Source: Glandiceps talaboti (lineage: Eukaryota; Hemichordata; Enteropneusta; Spengelidae). Taken from it: a stretch of DNA of 20,000 nucleotides. The stretch spans positions 13,078,759-13,098,758 of the forward strand of contig NC_135559.1 in assembly GCF_964340395.1 (NCBI RefSeq), written 5' to 3'. Below are positions 9,126 to 17,888 of the stretch, piece after piece. The position numbers were made by a program, and so were the translations under genes. Every line of letters starts with the position of its first letter. The first letter of the stretch is position 1. The notes beneath the pieces are model-generated. The model was not told the DNA's origin, did not search any database, and saw nothing but the letters and a program-made list of their open reading frames with translations.

Positions 9126-9933
9126 CTCCATTGTTTGTTTGTTTGTTCGATGCTTTTAGTTTGAAACTCGGATTTCGCTACACGTACAAGATGTCAGAAT
9201 GACTTTCTACACCAAATGTACTGAAAATGTTGAAGAATAATGTACAATATTCATTGACAAATAAATATTCCATCTTAGTGCTTGCTTGTAAGCCTATACA
9301 TTATTGATATGAAGTGTGCGTTTGTATTGTAATATATGTAACCTCGTTAAACCCCCAGAGTTTTTGTGGTAGTTCTTAAAGTTCACTCGAAATATTTAAG
9401 GTTGTTCTATCTAGTCTATTCACTTTTAACCAAAAAATAATGGTACAGTATTTCGTTAAGGTTGATATCAATGCAACAACACTTACTAACATTGCATGCA
9501 CACGTTGTCAAGTTGGTCGAACCGATAATTACAGAGGGAGGAATGAACCAGCAAAAGTTTTTAAAGGGACAAAATGAGGTCGAATTGAGCCTAAAAAGTT
9601 AATTGACTGCAGACAAGTTTTAGGTCTTTTATTTATCAATTTGTAAGCATTGTCAACATGTTATTTATTCTGTGAGAATTCGAACACGTTTGTAGAGCAG
9701 TATGTTTATCGAATGTAGTGGTTGCGATATCTCTGTTATAACCTTCACGACCTGTTTACCGTTTACGTTATCTTGTCGTGTAACGTTTAGACAAAATTGC
9801 CTTTAAAATTATAAATATATATATTTTTTTTGGGGGGGGGGGATTTTTTTTTCAAACATAAGGTAGATTATTACTTACGCATAGACATGAATTGGTGACG
9901 GGCCGCAGCGGCAAACATCATAGGGGCTGCCAT
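4439..9933 (-). CDS. Gene A: complete two-PLAT-domain protein (LOXHD1-like), 8 exons, 289 aa
   Basis: Exons on the minus strand: 9933-9879, 8098-7935, 7102-7013, 6679-6550, 6217-6054, 5550-5472, 5061-4989, 4553-4439. Together they give 870 nt with one uninterrupted frame; intron phases are 1,0,0,1,0,1,2. Residues 1-18 are Met/Ala-rich, about 20-136 form PLAT1, 137-147 are a Pro/Glu linker, about 148-267 form PLAT2, and 268-289 are an acidic tail. PLAT hallmarks are G-SGTN-NV, G--GNTGE, GH/CHD and C-x-x-W/F-L...REL. No signal peptide or transmembrane helix is seen, so an intracellular protein is likely. Known PLAT/LH2 domains bind lipid or protein partners, and LOXHD1 carries fifteen of them in hair-cell stereocilia; this protein has only two. 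Exons 2 and 5 are both 164 nt, which points to an internal domain duplication. The function of this compact form is unknown to me. It could equally be called a generic PLAT-domain protein. Confidence 0.85.
4554..4988 (-). other. Gene A intron 7: (GT)n and purine/pyrimidine-biased tracts
   Basis: It holds a (GT)n tract at 4719-4748, a C/T-rich stretch at about 4754-4890 and an oppositely biased G/A-rich stretch at 4934-4960 on the plus strand. The two biased stretches are partly complementary to each other. Open frames across it are repeat artefacts. Confidence 0.8.
4989..5061 (-). CDS. Gene A exon 7 (PLAT2, 'GW' strand)
   Basis: Acceptor TCTCCACAG, 73 nt, donor GTAAGT (G at 4988). It reads EGWLLQHILVKVEGG and then PSYFFSCD, ending in phase 2. 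It corresponds to AGWHLDRVKITD in gene B, which is three bases longer in this exon. Confidence 0.85.
5472..5550 (-). CDS. Gene A exon 6 (middle of PLAT2)
   Basis: Acceptor TTTTTGCAG, 79 nt, donor GTGAGT (G at 5471). It reads TARFFIEAVDLGPITGIEIG then HDGESR. Length and phases (0 in, 1 out) are identical to gene B exon 6. The usual Asp of 'TD-F' is Ala here (TARF), whereas gene B keeps TDHF. Confidence 0.85.
5730..5759. repeat. Homopolymer junction C11-A19 in gene A intron 5
   Basis: Eleven C followed directly by nineteen A on the plus strand, inside the intron between exons 5 and 6. On the transcribed sense strand it reads T19 G11. Confidence 0.9.
6054..6217 (-). CDS. Gene A exon 5 (first half of PLAT2)
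   Basis: Acceptor TTTCACAG, 164 nt, donor GTGGGT (G at 6053). It encodes KKYELQVKTGREKGSGTKAH and continues through a GEKSNTGARLLG loop. The loop departs from the usual G-[DN]TGE by having SNTGA, so PLAT2 of this gene is more diverged than its gene B counterpart. Confidence 0.85.
6550..6679 (-). CDS. Gene A exon 4 (end of PLAT1 and linker)
   Basis: Acceptor ATTTTCAG, 130 nt, donor GTAAGA (G at 6549). It contains CDRFLSPNEDDKQFVREL, the closing PLAT motif (usually C-x-x-W-L...D-D...REL; here Phe replaces Trp), then the Pro/Glu-rich linker PALVPGEEPAP. Leaves in phase 1; the split codon GTG gives Val147. Confidence 0.85.
7013..7102 (-). CDS. Gene A exon 3 (second half of PLAT1)
   Basis: Acceptor TTTTCCAG, 90 nt, donor GTATGA (a weak donor, G at 7012). 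Thirty codons contain GKIYKMRVCHDNSGDSPDW, matching the 'KIRIGHDNSG...W' strand of PLAT domains. It aligns without gaps to gene B exon 3, also 90 nt, phases 0 and 0. Confidence 0.85.
7103..7934 (-). other. Gene A intron 2 with small CpG-rich patch and C-rich segment
   Basis: No exon seen. It contains a perfect NRF-1-type palindrome at 7350-7363 followed by a CpG-dense stretch with CCCGCGACCT repeated twice, a short hairpin (CCTCCCAG with CTGGGGAGG) at 7505-7529, and a C-rich region at about 7555-7830 on the plus strand. The open frames over this last part have no family resemblance. Confidence 0.6.
7350..7363. promoter_or_regulatory. Perfect NRF-1-type palindrome in gene A intron 2
   Basis: ATGCGCATGCGCAT is a 14-bp perfect palindrome containing TGCGCATGCGCA, an ideal NRF-1 site. 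It opens a locally CpG-rich patch (to about 7405) in otherwise AT-rich intron, which could be an internal promoter or enhancer. Function is inferred. Confidence 0.4.
7935..8098 (-). CDS. Gene A exon 2 (first half of PLAT1)
   Basis: Acceptor TTTCAG at 8099-8101; 164 nt; donor GTAAGT from 7934. It encodes residues 20-73, including WKLSITTGDSGTNCNVLIDV and GDEGNTGE, the standard first beta strands and loop of a PLAT domain. It enters in phase 1 and leaves in phase 0, and has the same length as exon 5. Confidence 0.85.
8226..8267. repeat. (ATTC)n microsatellite
   Basis: About ten perfect ATTC units in gene A intron 1. Confidence 0.95.
8644..8671 (-). repeat. (CCCCCA)n hexamer array; G-quadruplex motif on the sense strand of gene A
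   Basis: The plus strand has C-runs of 5, 5, 5, 5 and 4 separated by single A. The minus (sense) strand therefore reads five G-runs with one-base T loops, the most stable class of G-quadruplex motif, and it would be present in the gene A pre-mRNA. Confidence 0.9.
9077..9124. repeat. (AGTT)n microsatellite
   Basis: About twelve perfect AGTT units in gene A intron 1, followed shortly by a few TTTG units. It is not the metazoan telomere hexamer. Confidence 0.95.
9824..9842. repeat. T8-G11 homopolymer block
   Basis: Eight T then eleven G on the plus strand, followed by another T run, about 30 bp inside gene A intron 1 from the exon 1 donor. On the sense strand this is an A/C homopolymer block close to the splice donor. 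Confidence 0.85.
9879..9933 (-). CDS. Gene A exon 1 (start codon, N-terminus)
   Basis: ATG at 9933 in the context ATCAAGATGG, followed by MAAPMMFAAAARHQFMSM and one extra base, then donor GTAAGT (G at 9878). The Met/Ala-rich stretch matches the MMMAARARMSAEQM end of gene C exon 1 in composition and splice phase. The start is chosen because it gives the correct frame into exon 2 (split codon CAA, Gln19). Confidence 0.75.
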
Positions 9934-10371
9934 CTTGATTGTCGGTGGTAGAGACGAACAGAGCTGGTAAAATAGACAGGGGATGCACCCGAATGGCTAT
10001 GGTGGAAAAGAGATGAGCTCGGGGTCTACTCTGTCCAAAGGATGTGTAGCACATTGACCCGATGTAAGTTATATTGATAAGAGTTTAATATTTAAATTGA
10101 ATACCTTTGACACTAGGCCTGGCACCGTAGTTATCACTACAAGGTACCACCAGTACACCGCACCCAGACACTTTAAATGGTTAATTAGTCTTATGGTGTT
10201 TAATAGCATCGTCATCAAACTAAAGCTTGACTGTACACACTGCTGTTTTAAATCAATTTACATATCAAGAATTGAGGGTGTTCCTCAATCCGATATCAGA
10301 CCCTTGATGAGAATAATCCAACTTGTGCGTGTCTGTGTCTGTACATAGACCCTACGTGTAGAGTCTATGGT

Positions 10372-10416
10372 TTGTGTCTGCGTCCGCGTCTGTCTGTGTG
10401 TCTCTGTGTGTGTGTG

Positions 10417-10459
<43 letters not shown>

Positions 10460-10608
10460 GTCTGTGTTTGCATGTGCGCGTGTCTGTATGTGTTTCTGTC
10501 TGTGTCTGTGTCTGTGTCTGTCTGTGTCTGTGTCTGTGTCTGTATCTGTGTATGTGTCTGTATCTGTGTTTGTATATGTGCATGTATCTGTACATGTGTC
10601 TGTGTATG
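10372..10608. repeat. (TGTC)n/(TG)n compound microsatellite
   Basis: Interrupted array of TGTC, TGTG and TCTG units, about 240 bp. Several overlapping Cys/Val/Ser or Thr/Gln/Asp repeat peptides read from both strands are artefacts. Confidence 0.92.
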
Positions 10609-12949
10609 GTGCATGTTATCGCACTGCTGTTCTTACATTTGCTAACCTGATGCTAGTAGGATGGAAGTTAGTCACCGAGTTTGTGAAATCTTTCAGGTTA
10701 ATTCTTTTTTGATACTATCCTATTTTCATCTAAGTTTGTACAGAAATGTTCAATTAATTCATCCTAGAAATCATTACGGATGAGTATTCAGGATTGAAAG
10801 CCTTCCAATAATTAAAAATTCAATAAAGCAACACATATCAGAAATAATTCGAAATACCCAATAAAATATTGGCCCGAAGTAAAGTATTTATCATCACTGA
10901 ATAGTGACTAATTTACAATTCCGTATACACCTAATATTGTTTTTAATACGTCATTGGTTTACTATGATTTATAGATTGATGCATACATTACGGCTAATCA
11001 AAGTGTGAATTCTTAAAATATTAACCAGTATGTCCAGGCTGGCCCAAGTTAATCGTTCCCGTGATGTAAAAGCTTGTTGTTAACAGATTTTGATGTTTTA
11101 TTATCAGTATCTATGCAGTTTCAAGTTCAAGGTAATTTTCTTTCTCAAATAGTGAGAAAGATATGCATACATAAATAGTCTTTCTAAATTGTTAGAAGAT
11201 AATCTCACCTTGACCGCGTGATAGGTGAGGAACTTCGAATCTCCAAAATATGCGTCAACTCGTATAATGATGGTTATTTATCGTTAGATGTTCTCTGGTT
11301 ACTTATTTGTGAACTGACGTACACTATACAATGACCCGACAATAACAACAGCATTGATAGCAGACAGCGGAAGTAGTGGTTAAGTTCATACGTCATTTCC
11401 GCCTAAGAGCAGAGACGTTTTGATCGACGTCTTCTCCCATCATGGTTAACATTCATATTTTTTATTAAAAATCGTTAAATCCCAGGGTGTCCTTTCCCTT
11501 TAACTGTGACCTCAACTGAGTACCTTTTGTTCTACAGTATACTCATCAATATCATTTATAAAGTCATCCCATTGTAGACAATAGTCTATAATTGTGCTAG
11601 GGTCGCTTCAGGGTTACTTGGCTAAGTTTGGTGAACTTTTGGTTAGGGTGAAACTAAACTTAAAATGACCTTAAATTAGTCATCTAAAAAGACGAAAACA
11701 TCATTACACTATATTGTCAGGAGATATATTTATCTGGCTCCTGTTTTTCCAACCTATCACATCATCTCACCAAGACTTCAAAATAGGCTTGGTGGATGAC
11801 GTCAGAGGGAGACGACTACGAAATGGTGTCTGATTGGATACAATGAAAAGTTTTGTATACGTCATTTTCATCCATAAAGGGATGGTTTTAGAAGTGGCAG
11901 GTTCAATTCCGCAAGAATTGTCCATCTCTCGTTTGGTATCATGATGCTAACCAGAATTAATATAAATCAAGAAATGGTCCCTTTTTGTTCTGTAACTTCT
12001 AAATGTGGCACAAATAGTAGATTTATATATTCATATGTTAAAGAGCTACTACATAAAAGCAGCTTTCCTAGCCCCGAGGTCATCAGAACATAATCTACCC
12101 TACACCCGACATAACGTGACTCTGGATGGGATGGGACACGTTTTACAAAATATATAATTTTACAAATTTAGCTTCACTTCAGATGTTCAATTTGAAGAAT
12201 AACATTAAGCACGTGACTTTAAAAATATGTGATTAAAAATAAAAGGCGCATTCCTTTCAGATTCGTATCACAAATTATGACGGGAGATATATATTGTAAT
12301 GAAAAATTCAACGATGAGTATTCGCAGTTACAACAGCTGCATATTGTAACACATTTGTTATCGGGTGTTGCTTCATGGATGACAAATGACAGGTAATGTG
12401 TGTGAACTTTAACCTCTGAGTTTACCCGTGTCAAAGGTCAATGTGTGATAGCAGAATTAGTTCATTGAAACTAGTCAATACTCAGCTTAAAGGCAATGTA
12501 CCTGACAATTGTCACGTGACTCGGTCTTAGTATACTTGAGGGTACTGCCTGTAATCCCAGTACCCTGTTACACTGCAGTGGCCTGAGCTATAATGCATGA
12601 CGTCATCACCATCATCATTATGGTATATACCATCTGTCAGTCGTCACCACCTGACACCACCCGATCATATCTGTCTAGAGGTGAAAGGTTAAAGTGTAGC
12701 TACACCTCAAATTTATTTGCTTATTAATGATATGCTTTGTTATTTATTTATTTATTTATCTATTTGATTTTTATCAGTTTTTGAATTGTAAAGCCTGAAA
12801 TATGTACGCTATTATAATGGTACTTGAGGCTTGAGATACTTACAAGAGACAACCAAATAATGATGCTCCTCCATATGTGATGAACAGAGGAACCGTCATG
12901 AGCTATATTATATATTGTATGAGTAAAGCCATACATATTCACCAAAGAA

Positions 12950-13110
12950 GGGCGCCATCAAGGTTTTGAACCCGACAGCTGGAGTGTCTGATGATCGCAA
13001 TATGCGTGAAACTCCGAGTTACACCCAAGAAAGAGTTCCAGTACTACCAAAACTATTACGCTCTGCCACTGCGGTATAGAGCACTGTCTTAGCAGATTGA
13101 TACTCACCGA
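12950..13110 (-). mobile_element. Possible tRNA-derived SINE fragment
   Basis: On the minus strand, TACCGCAGTGG (13076-13066) fits the pol III A box TRGYNNARNGG with one mismatch and is followed by CAGAGCG, as in tRNA D-arms. GGTTCAAAACC (12972-12962) fits the B box GGTTCGANNCC with one mismatch. The spacing of about 93 bp is longer than in a normal tRNA, so this may be chance or a degenerate copy. It abuts the (TA)n tract. Confidence 0.25.
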
Positions 13111-13111
13111 G

Positions 13112-13323
<212 letters not shown>

Positions 13324-13350
13324 CACACAGGCAGACAGGCACGTGAAAGT

Positions 13351-13670
13351 GTCAATTTGTCAGGTCATAGAGGTCAATTTATCAGGTCATAGAGGTCAGT
13401 CATTCAAGTCGTAGAGGTCAATACGATCAGGTGATAGAGGTCACTTTACTAGGTCATAGAGGTCATTTTATCAGGTGATAGAGGACGCTTTATTAAGTCA
13501 GAGGTCATATGGGTCAGTTTATCAGGTCAGCTGATTAAGTAAAAAAAAAGAGATTGATTAATCAGGTCAGAAAATAAATTTATCAATAAAGTCACAGAGG
13601 TCAATTTATCAGGTCACAGAGGTCAATTTATCAGGTCACAGAGGTCAATTTATCAGGTCACAGAGGTCAA
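13351..13670. repeat. 22-bp minisatellite built from AGGTCA direct repeats (DR3)
   Basis: About a dozen units, from near-perfect to strongly decayed. The conserved core AGGTCA-NAG-AGGTCA occurs exactly six times (starts 13362, 13384, 13451, 13611, 13633, 13655), and the spacer between cores is AATTTATC. Consecutive good units are exactly 22 bp apart. The array is interrupted near 13525-13590 by an A-rich stretch. Confidence 0.9.
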
Positions 13671-14767
13671 CACTTTAAGTAATATGACGTTTAGCCATTT
13701 TGTTATTTTTTGACAGTTCACTCTGATAAATATGTAATGTCATACACGATTTGTCTTGTAAATCTTATATAATAAGTTTTTCAGTTTCAGTCGATGATAG
13801 ATATAGTTATCAAATTGAAAGGCCTTCAAAAAGTGTTCTGTCACAGTTTAGTAGATTCCCATACTTGTAATTTGGCAGATTTTTTAGCCCTTTATAATGT
13901 GTGTATATACTAGCCATCTACGACTACGCGTGTCAGTTAACATTTGACCTTTCGAATCCACTAACTGAAAATATGCCAATGGCGATGTGATCTACAACGT
14001 ATCTTGGATAAATTACAGAGGTGAATGAGAAGGTTTGAAGTGAATGTTAATGTCATACATAACAATAACATATTGGTAGGCTATTTTGCCACTTCCCTTC
14101 TCGTGCAGGGCTTTCCTCGTCCATGGCAACTACCGCAGTATGTGGTAACAACTTAAAATTTGGTGGGCTGGCTGACCTGTGTAAATTCTTGCTCATATTT
14201 GATCTGATATTTGGGCCTGAGTCAATACAATTTGGACTGCAGAGTTGTCGTCTCTGTAATCTTTGTCCCTTAACCTTTGACCTCAACTTCATATGAAGTG
14301 GGCTAAGAATATGACCTTTAAATCTTTGTGGACAACCTTTGTACTAGTTACAATTTGTGTCATAAAACCTGTCAAGGAGATATGGCCATTTTGCCCCACA
14401 TATATTAGCAGTCATATTTGTAAATTGATTGTGGTACACAAGTACTCAGTTTATATTTCTTATTGATATTAATATGTTGTGAGAGGGAAGTATGACATAA
14501 AATTAATTAGTAAGTTATTCGACCATAAAATTGACAAACTCTGTATATGAATAAAAAATGTTCCAGCACTTCATTTATTAATGCAATTATTTTCTTATTT
14601 GAGTGAAATATGACATAAATTGGCCAAAAGAGGCGCCAAACATTACAAATATTAAGCCTGTAAGCACCGACAAAATTACTGATGTCACTACTCAATGTAA
14701 ATTCAAGAAACATGTATAAAATTTGTTACTCGTGTGTTCCACGACGTCATCAATACTTCTGCTTGAA

Positions 14768-14890
14768 AAGACAACTACTGATTGGCTAGTTCAAAGTAAC
14801 TTCTTTAAGACAGCTACTGATTGGCTAGTAACTCCGTTTATGAAAGAAAACTACTGATTGGCTGATGAGCTGCAATGGGATAGCCAATCA
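14768..14890. promoter_or_regulatory. Cluster of four CCAAT-box (NF-Y-type) motifs in a degenerate repeat
   Basis: CTACTGATTGGCTAGT or close variants occur with ATTGG at 14781, 14820 and 14857, spaced 39 and 37 bp apart. An inverted AGCCAATCA follows, with CCAAT at 14884. Each fits the extended NF-Y site (CCAATCA/CCAATCG type). The first two units share AAGACA-CTACTGATTGG, so this looks like a decayed tandem duplication. Confidence 0.5.
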
Positions 14891-15230
14891 AAGCGTGCGA
14901 GTCCTATTTTGCTATCCAAAAGGCTCGAAAATGTTGGCAAATTGCACCAAATGCCAGCCTGTCGGGGAAAAGTAAATATTGCACATATGCGAATTTAAAC
15001 TCGTTTGGATTTACAATTGGAAAACAAACACTGTTTATAGATTCATACATTCAGTTTTGTAATTGAGCTATTTCAGATGTAAAACAAACTGATCACTAAA
15101 ATCTTAAATGACCATACGCCAAGAAAAAAAAAACGTTATGTTTCTCTCAATTCGTCGATGTGGATTGAAAAATTAGGCAAGTAAAAATTAAGTCTGATTT
15201 CAGGTTTAGTTTTAATTATTATGATATGTA

Positions 15231-15236
15231 TTTATT
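15231..15236 (-). promoter_or_regulatory. Gene B candidate poly(A) signal AATAAA
   Basis: The first canonical AATAAA seen on the minus strand downstream of the gene B stop, about 286 bases after it. It lies within an A-rich run, so the assignment is tentative. Confidence 0.45.
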
Positions 15237-15521
15237 TTTTTTAATCATCTAGAAAAATATACAATTTCATTTGCAGCTTTTTTGGGGAGGAGAGGTGTCC
15301 TGGCGACTATATATGTATATAGAATTTAACTTACAACAATTTTTGCAATAGCAATGCATACGACATTTGATGTCCAGATATGAAGTTTAAAACTTAGGCT
15401 ATGAAACTCGGTTGAATGTTTTAGAAACATGAAAAGACAACTGCATCTAGTTCAGACTATTTCAGTTTGGGAAACTGACTTTTAGCAGCGTGACGTCAGA
15501 ACTGAGCTTGTGACGTTTCAT

Positions 15522-15609
15522 CTATTCATCATCGTCACCACTTTCTCCGTCATCGTCCACTTCCAGTTCGCGTTCAATAAGTCCGTCATCTTCGCCTTCA
15601 TCCAGCCAT
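15522..15609 (-). CDS. Gene B exon 8 (C-terminus)
   Basis: Acceptor CTTTTTAG, 88 nt, stop TAG at 15524-15522. It completes CKKWLDEGEDDGLIEREL and adds the tail EVDDDGESGDDDE, shorter than in gene A but also acidic and with the S-G-D/E-D pattern. Confidence 0.87.
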
Positions 15610-17847
15610 CTAAAAAGGTGCACAACAAATAGTATAAGTCGATAATTAGATATCATGCCTGGGTAACCTAAGGAGTCTAGTCACTACGACTTGATGACGA
15701 GTAGTGACAAAACCAATGATGCAGACGTGAACAACAAAGGCATGAATTCTATATATTTTGTTCGAGCGCGTTCAACGTTGGCTTGTGTGATACGGAAGGA
15801 GCGCTAGCCTCATCGGGTTACTGGCTTCCTTCTCTGAAAAAATGACACAAAGTGTTGAACTGAAAATTTCACTTCCTGAGGATGTACTTATTTTGATTGC
15901 TTGAAAATAATTGACAGAAAGGCATTTTAGGACGAGTGAGGCACACTTTACTTTTGAGAACGGTGCAAGGAGTACTTAGACACGAGTCTTAGTGCACCCA
16001 CTGATGGCACCTGCACCACAGACAAGTATCAAGATTCCTTGCCTGTGCCTGCACTGATAAATTACAACAATTGAATTTTTCCCTCTATCACAGGCAAGTA
16101 AGAAGACAGATTGATACTTATCTGTGCCTCGATGAAGAATTGAAAAGCAAGCTCAACCCGTTCTTGTTTGGGTATGTAGAACACATATCGAACGAAGCCA
16201 ACGTGACCCGAGTTGACACAGACACCATACATGTGCTAACTTAAAGGTGATTATCATAATGTACGTGTATGTTAGCGAAAGTTGTTTCCGCAAGAAAAAG
16301 AATAAGAAAAAACTTTTGAGCGTAAAATTTAAATTTCACCAAACGTAGTCCCAGGATTTAGACTACACTTACTTTTTACAGTGGAAATAGTAAACTTTTT
16401 CTGTTGCTGGGTCAGTGATTTTGACTCGATCCAAGTGCCATCCAGCTCCTGGAAACAATGGAATGATACAATGGTAACTACTGTGTGTAGGTGTTAGGTA
16501 CGACCACGACAGTTATTGATGTATTTTACATAGATAGCTACCAATGTAATCATGTATCCCTTCAATTGGGATTAACTTAAAAAGTACCAATCAGTGACGT
16601 CACCAGTATTCGTACAAAACTAGATCAAATAATCAAAGTGCCATTTGTGTGATGACGTCATCTACCATTGACGAAAGGTTTGATTGGTGGGTTTTTATTG
16701 TCGGCAGTATCGAATCACTTTGATATACTAATTATAAGTATGATCAGCTGCACGAATTTCATTACTTGTACTGTATATGCAAATTAGGTATTTAGCATGC
16801 AAGCCACACGCATGATGAAATACACGAAACATGATAGCATATCAATATAACTCCTGTGTTAGGTGACGTCATAACTTTCCATTGACAGATTAAATATATG
16901 TGTGACAGAACTAGCAAGTGTCAATTTGACTATGTAAACTATCATGTAACATCAGACAAGACGACATAATATCTGTTTAATAACACCTCGTTTTCATACG
17001 GTGATTGCTTAGATCGTGTCACGTGGTATGGACAAGTGACCCATAATGACCTCAATTAGCATAAAGCGTGGAACCATTCGTGTTCTATTTACTCCATTTT
17101 TTCGAATGTAAATATGATAATACTTATGCTTACCTGAACCTGCGCCATCATGACCTATAATAACCTTTGTGAGGTCCCCCATCGATACCGCCTTTACATC
17201 GAAATGATCCGTCTGTTATAAAAAATGAGATAACATATTTGAAAATTTTACGGGTAAAAAAAACAATGAAATGTATTGTTGTTCATATAGTCAATTTCAA
17301 TCGATATCGCCAAAGTATATGTGGGATGTGGAAAAAAGACCACTCAAGTTGCTTGTTACAAACACCAAGTGGAAAAAAAGACCACTCAAGTTGCTTGTTA
17401 CAGTTACTAGTAATTTGTTTTCAATCCGAAATTGTAATGAATCGATAAAAGTTTTCCTTCCACTCATATTGTAGTATCAAACCTAGAAAATGTATGTGAT
17501 GACACAGACTAGTCTAGAGTCTATCCGCAGCTTCGGATCCTACTCCACGTCTAGATGAACAAGAAGTCGAGGTGAAATTTCAAATTTCAAGCAAAGCTGT
17601 TCACAAAGCAATTAACATGATGCTTGCTGTTTAAACAATCAGATAATACTGTCTAATAAAAAGTTGGTGTTTATCGTAGGCAGTTACATAATGGGCAAAT
17701 ATTTCTCGTCGTATCGTGATGCTATTTATACATTGTTTACATTATTCTAGCAGTTGGGAGTTTACTCATTTGCATGACCAATTTTGGTTTATTACTTCTC
17801 ATTCCTCTAGACGTGGAGAAGAATTCAAAGTCACAGACAGCTCTTGA

Positions 17848-17888
<41 letters not shown>

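Larger units (their letters stand above)
8099..9878 (-). other. Gene A intron 1 (1780 bp), repeat-rich
   Basis: The longest intron of gene A. It carries an (ATTC)n array, a G-quadruplex motif, an (AGTT)n array, a homopolymer T8-G11 block and two TGACGTCA octamers (8325-8332 and 8874-8881). No additional exon is recognised. Confidence 0.7.

Noticed and set aside
10285-10712. Cys/Val/Ser-rich and Thr/Gln-rich proteins
   Set aside because: Product of the TGTC/TG microsatellite; five overlapping frames on both strands.
13059-13083. Functional tRNA gene
   Set aside because: No cloverleaf could be completed: B box too far and no matching acceptor stem.
14053-14292. 79-residue minus-strand open frame
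   Set aside because: No recognisable family, no splice sites or start context that add support; length is common by chance.
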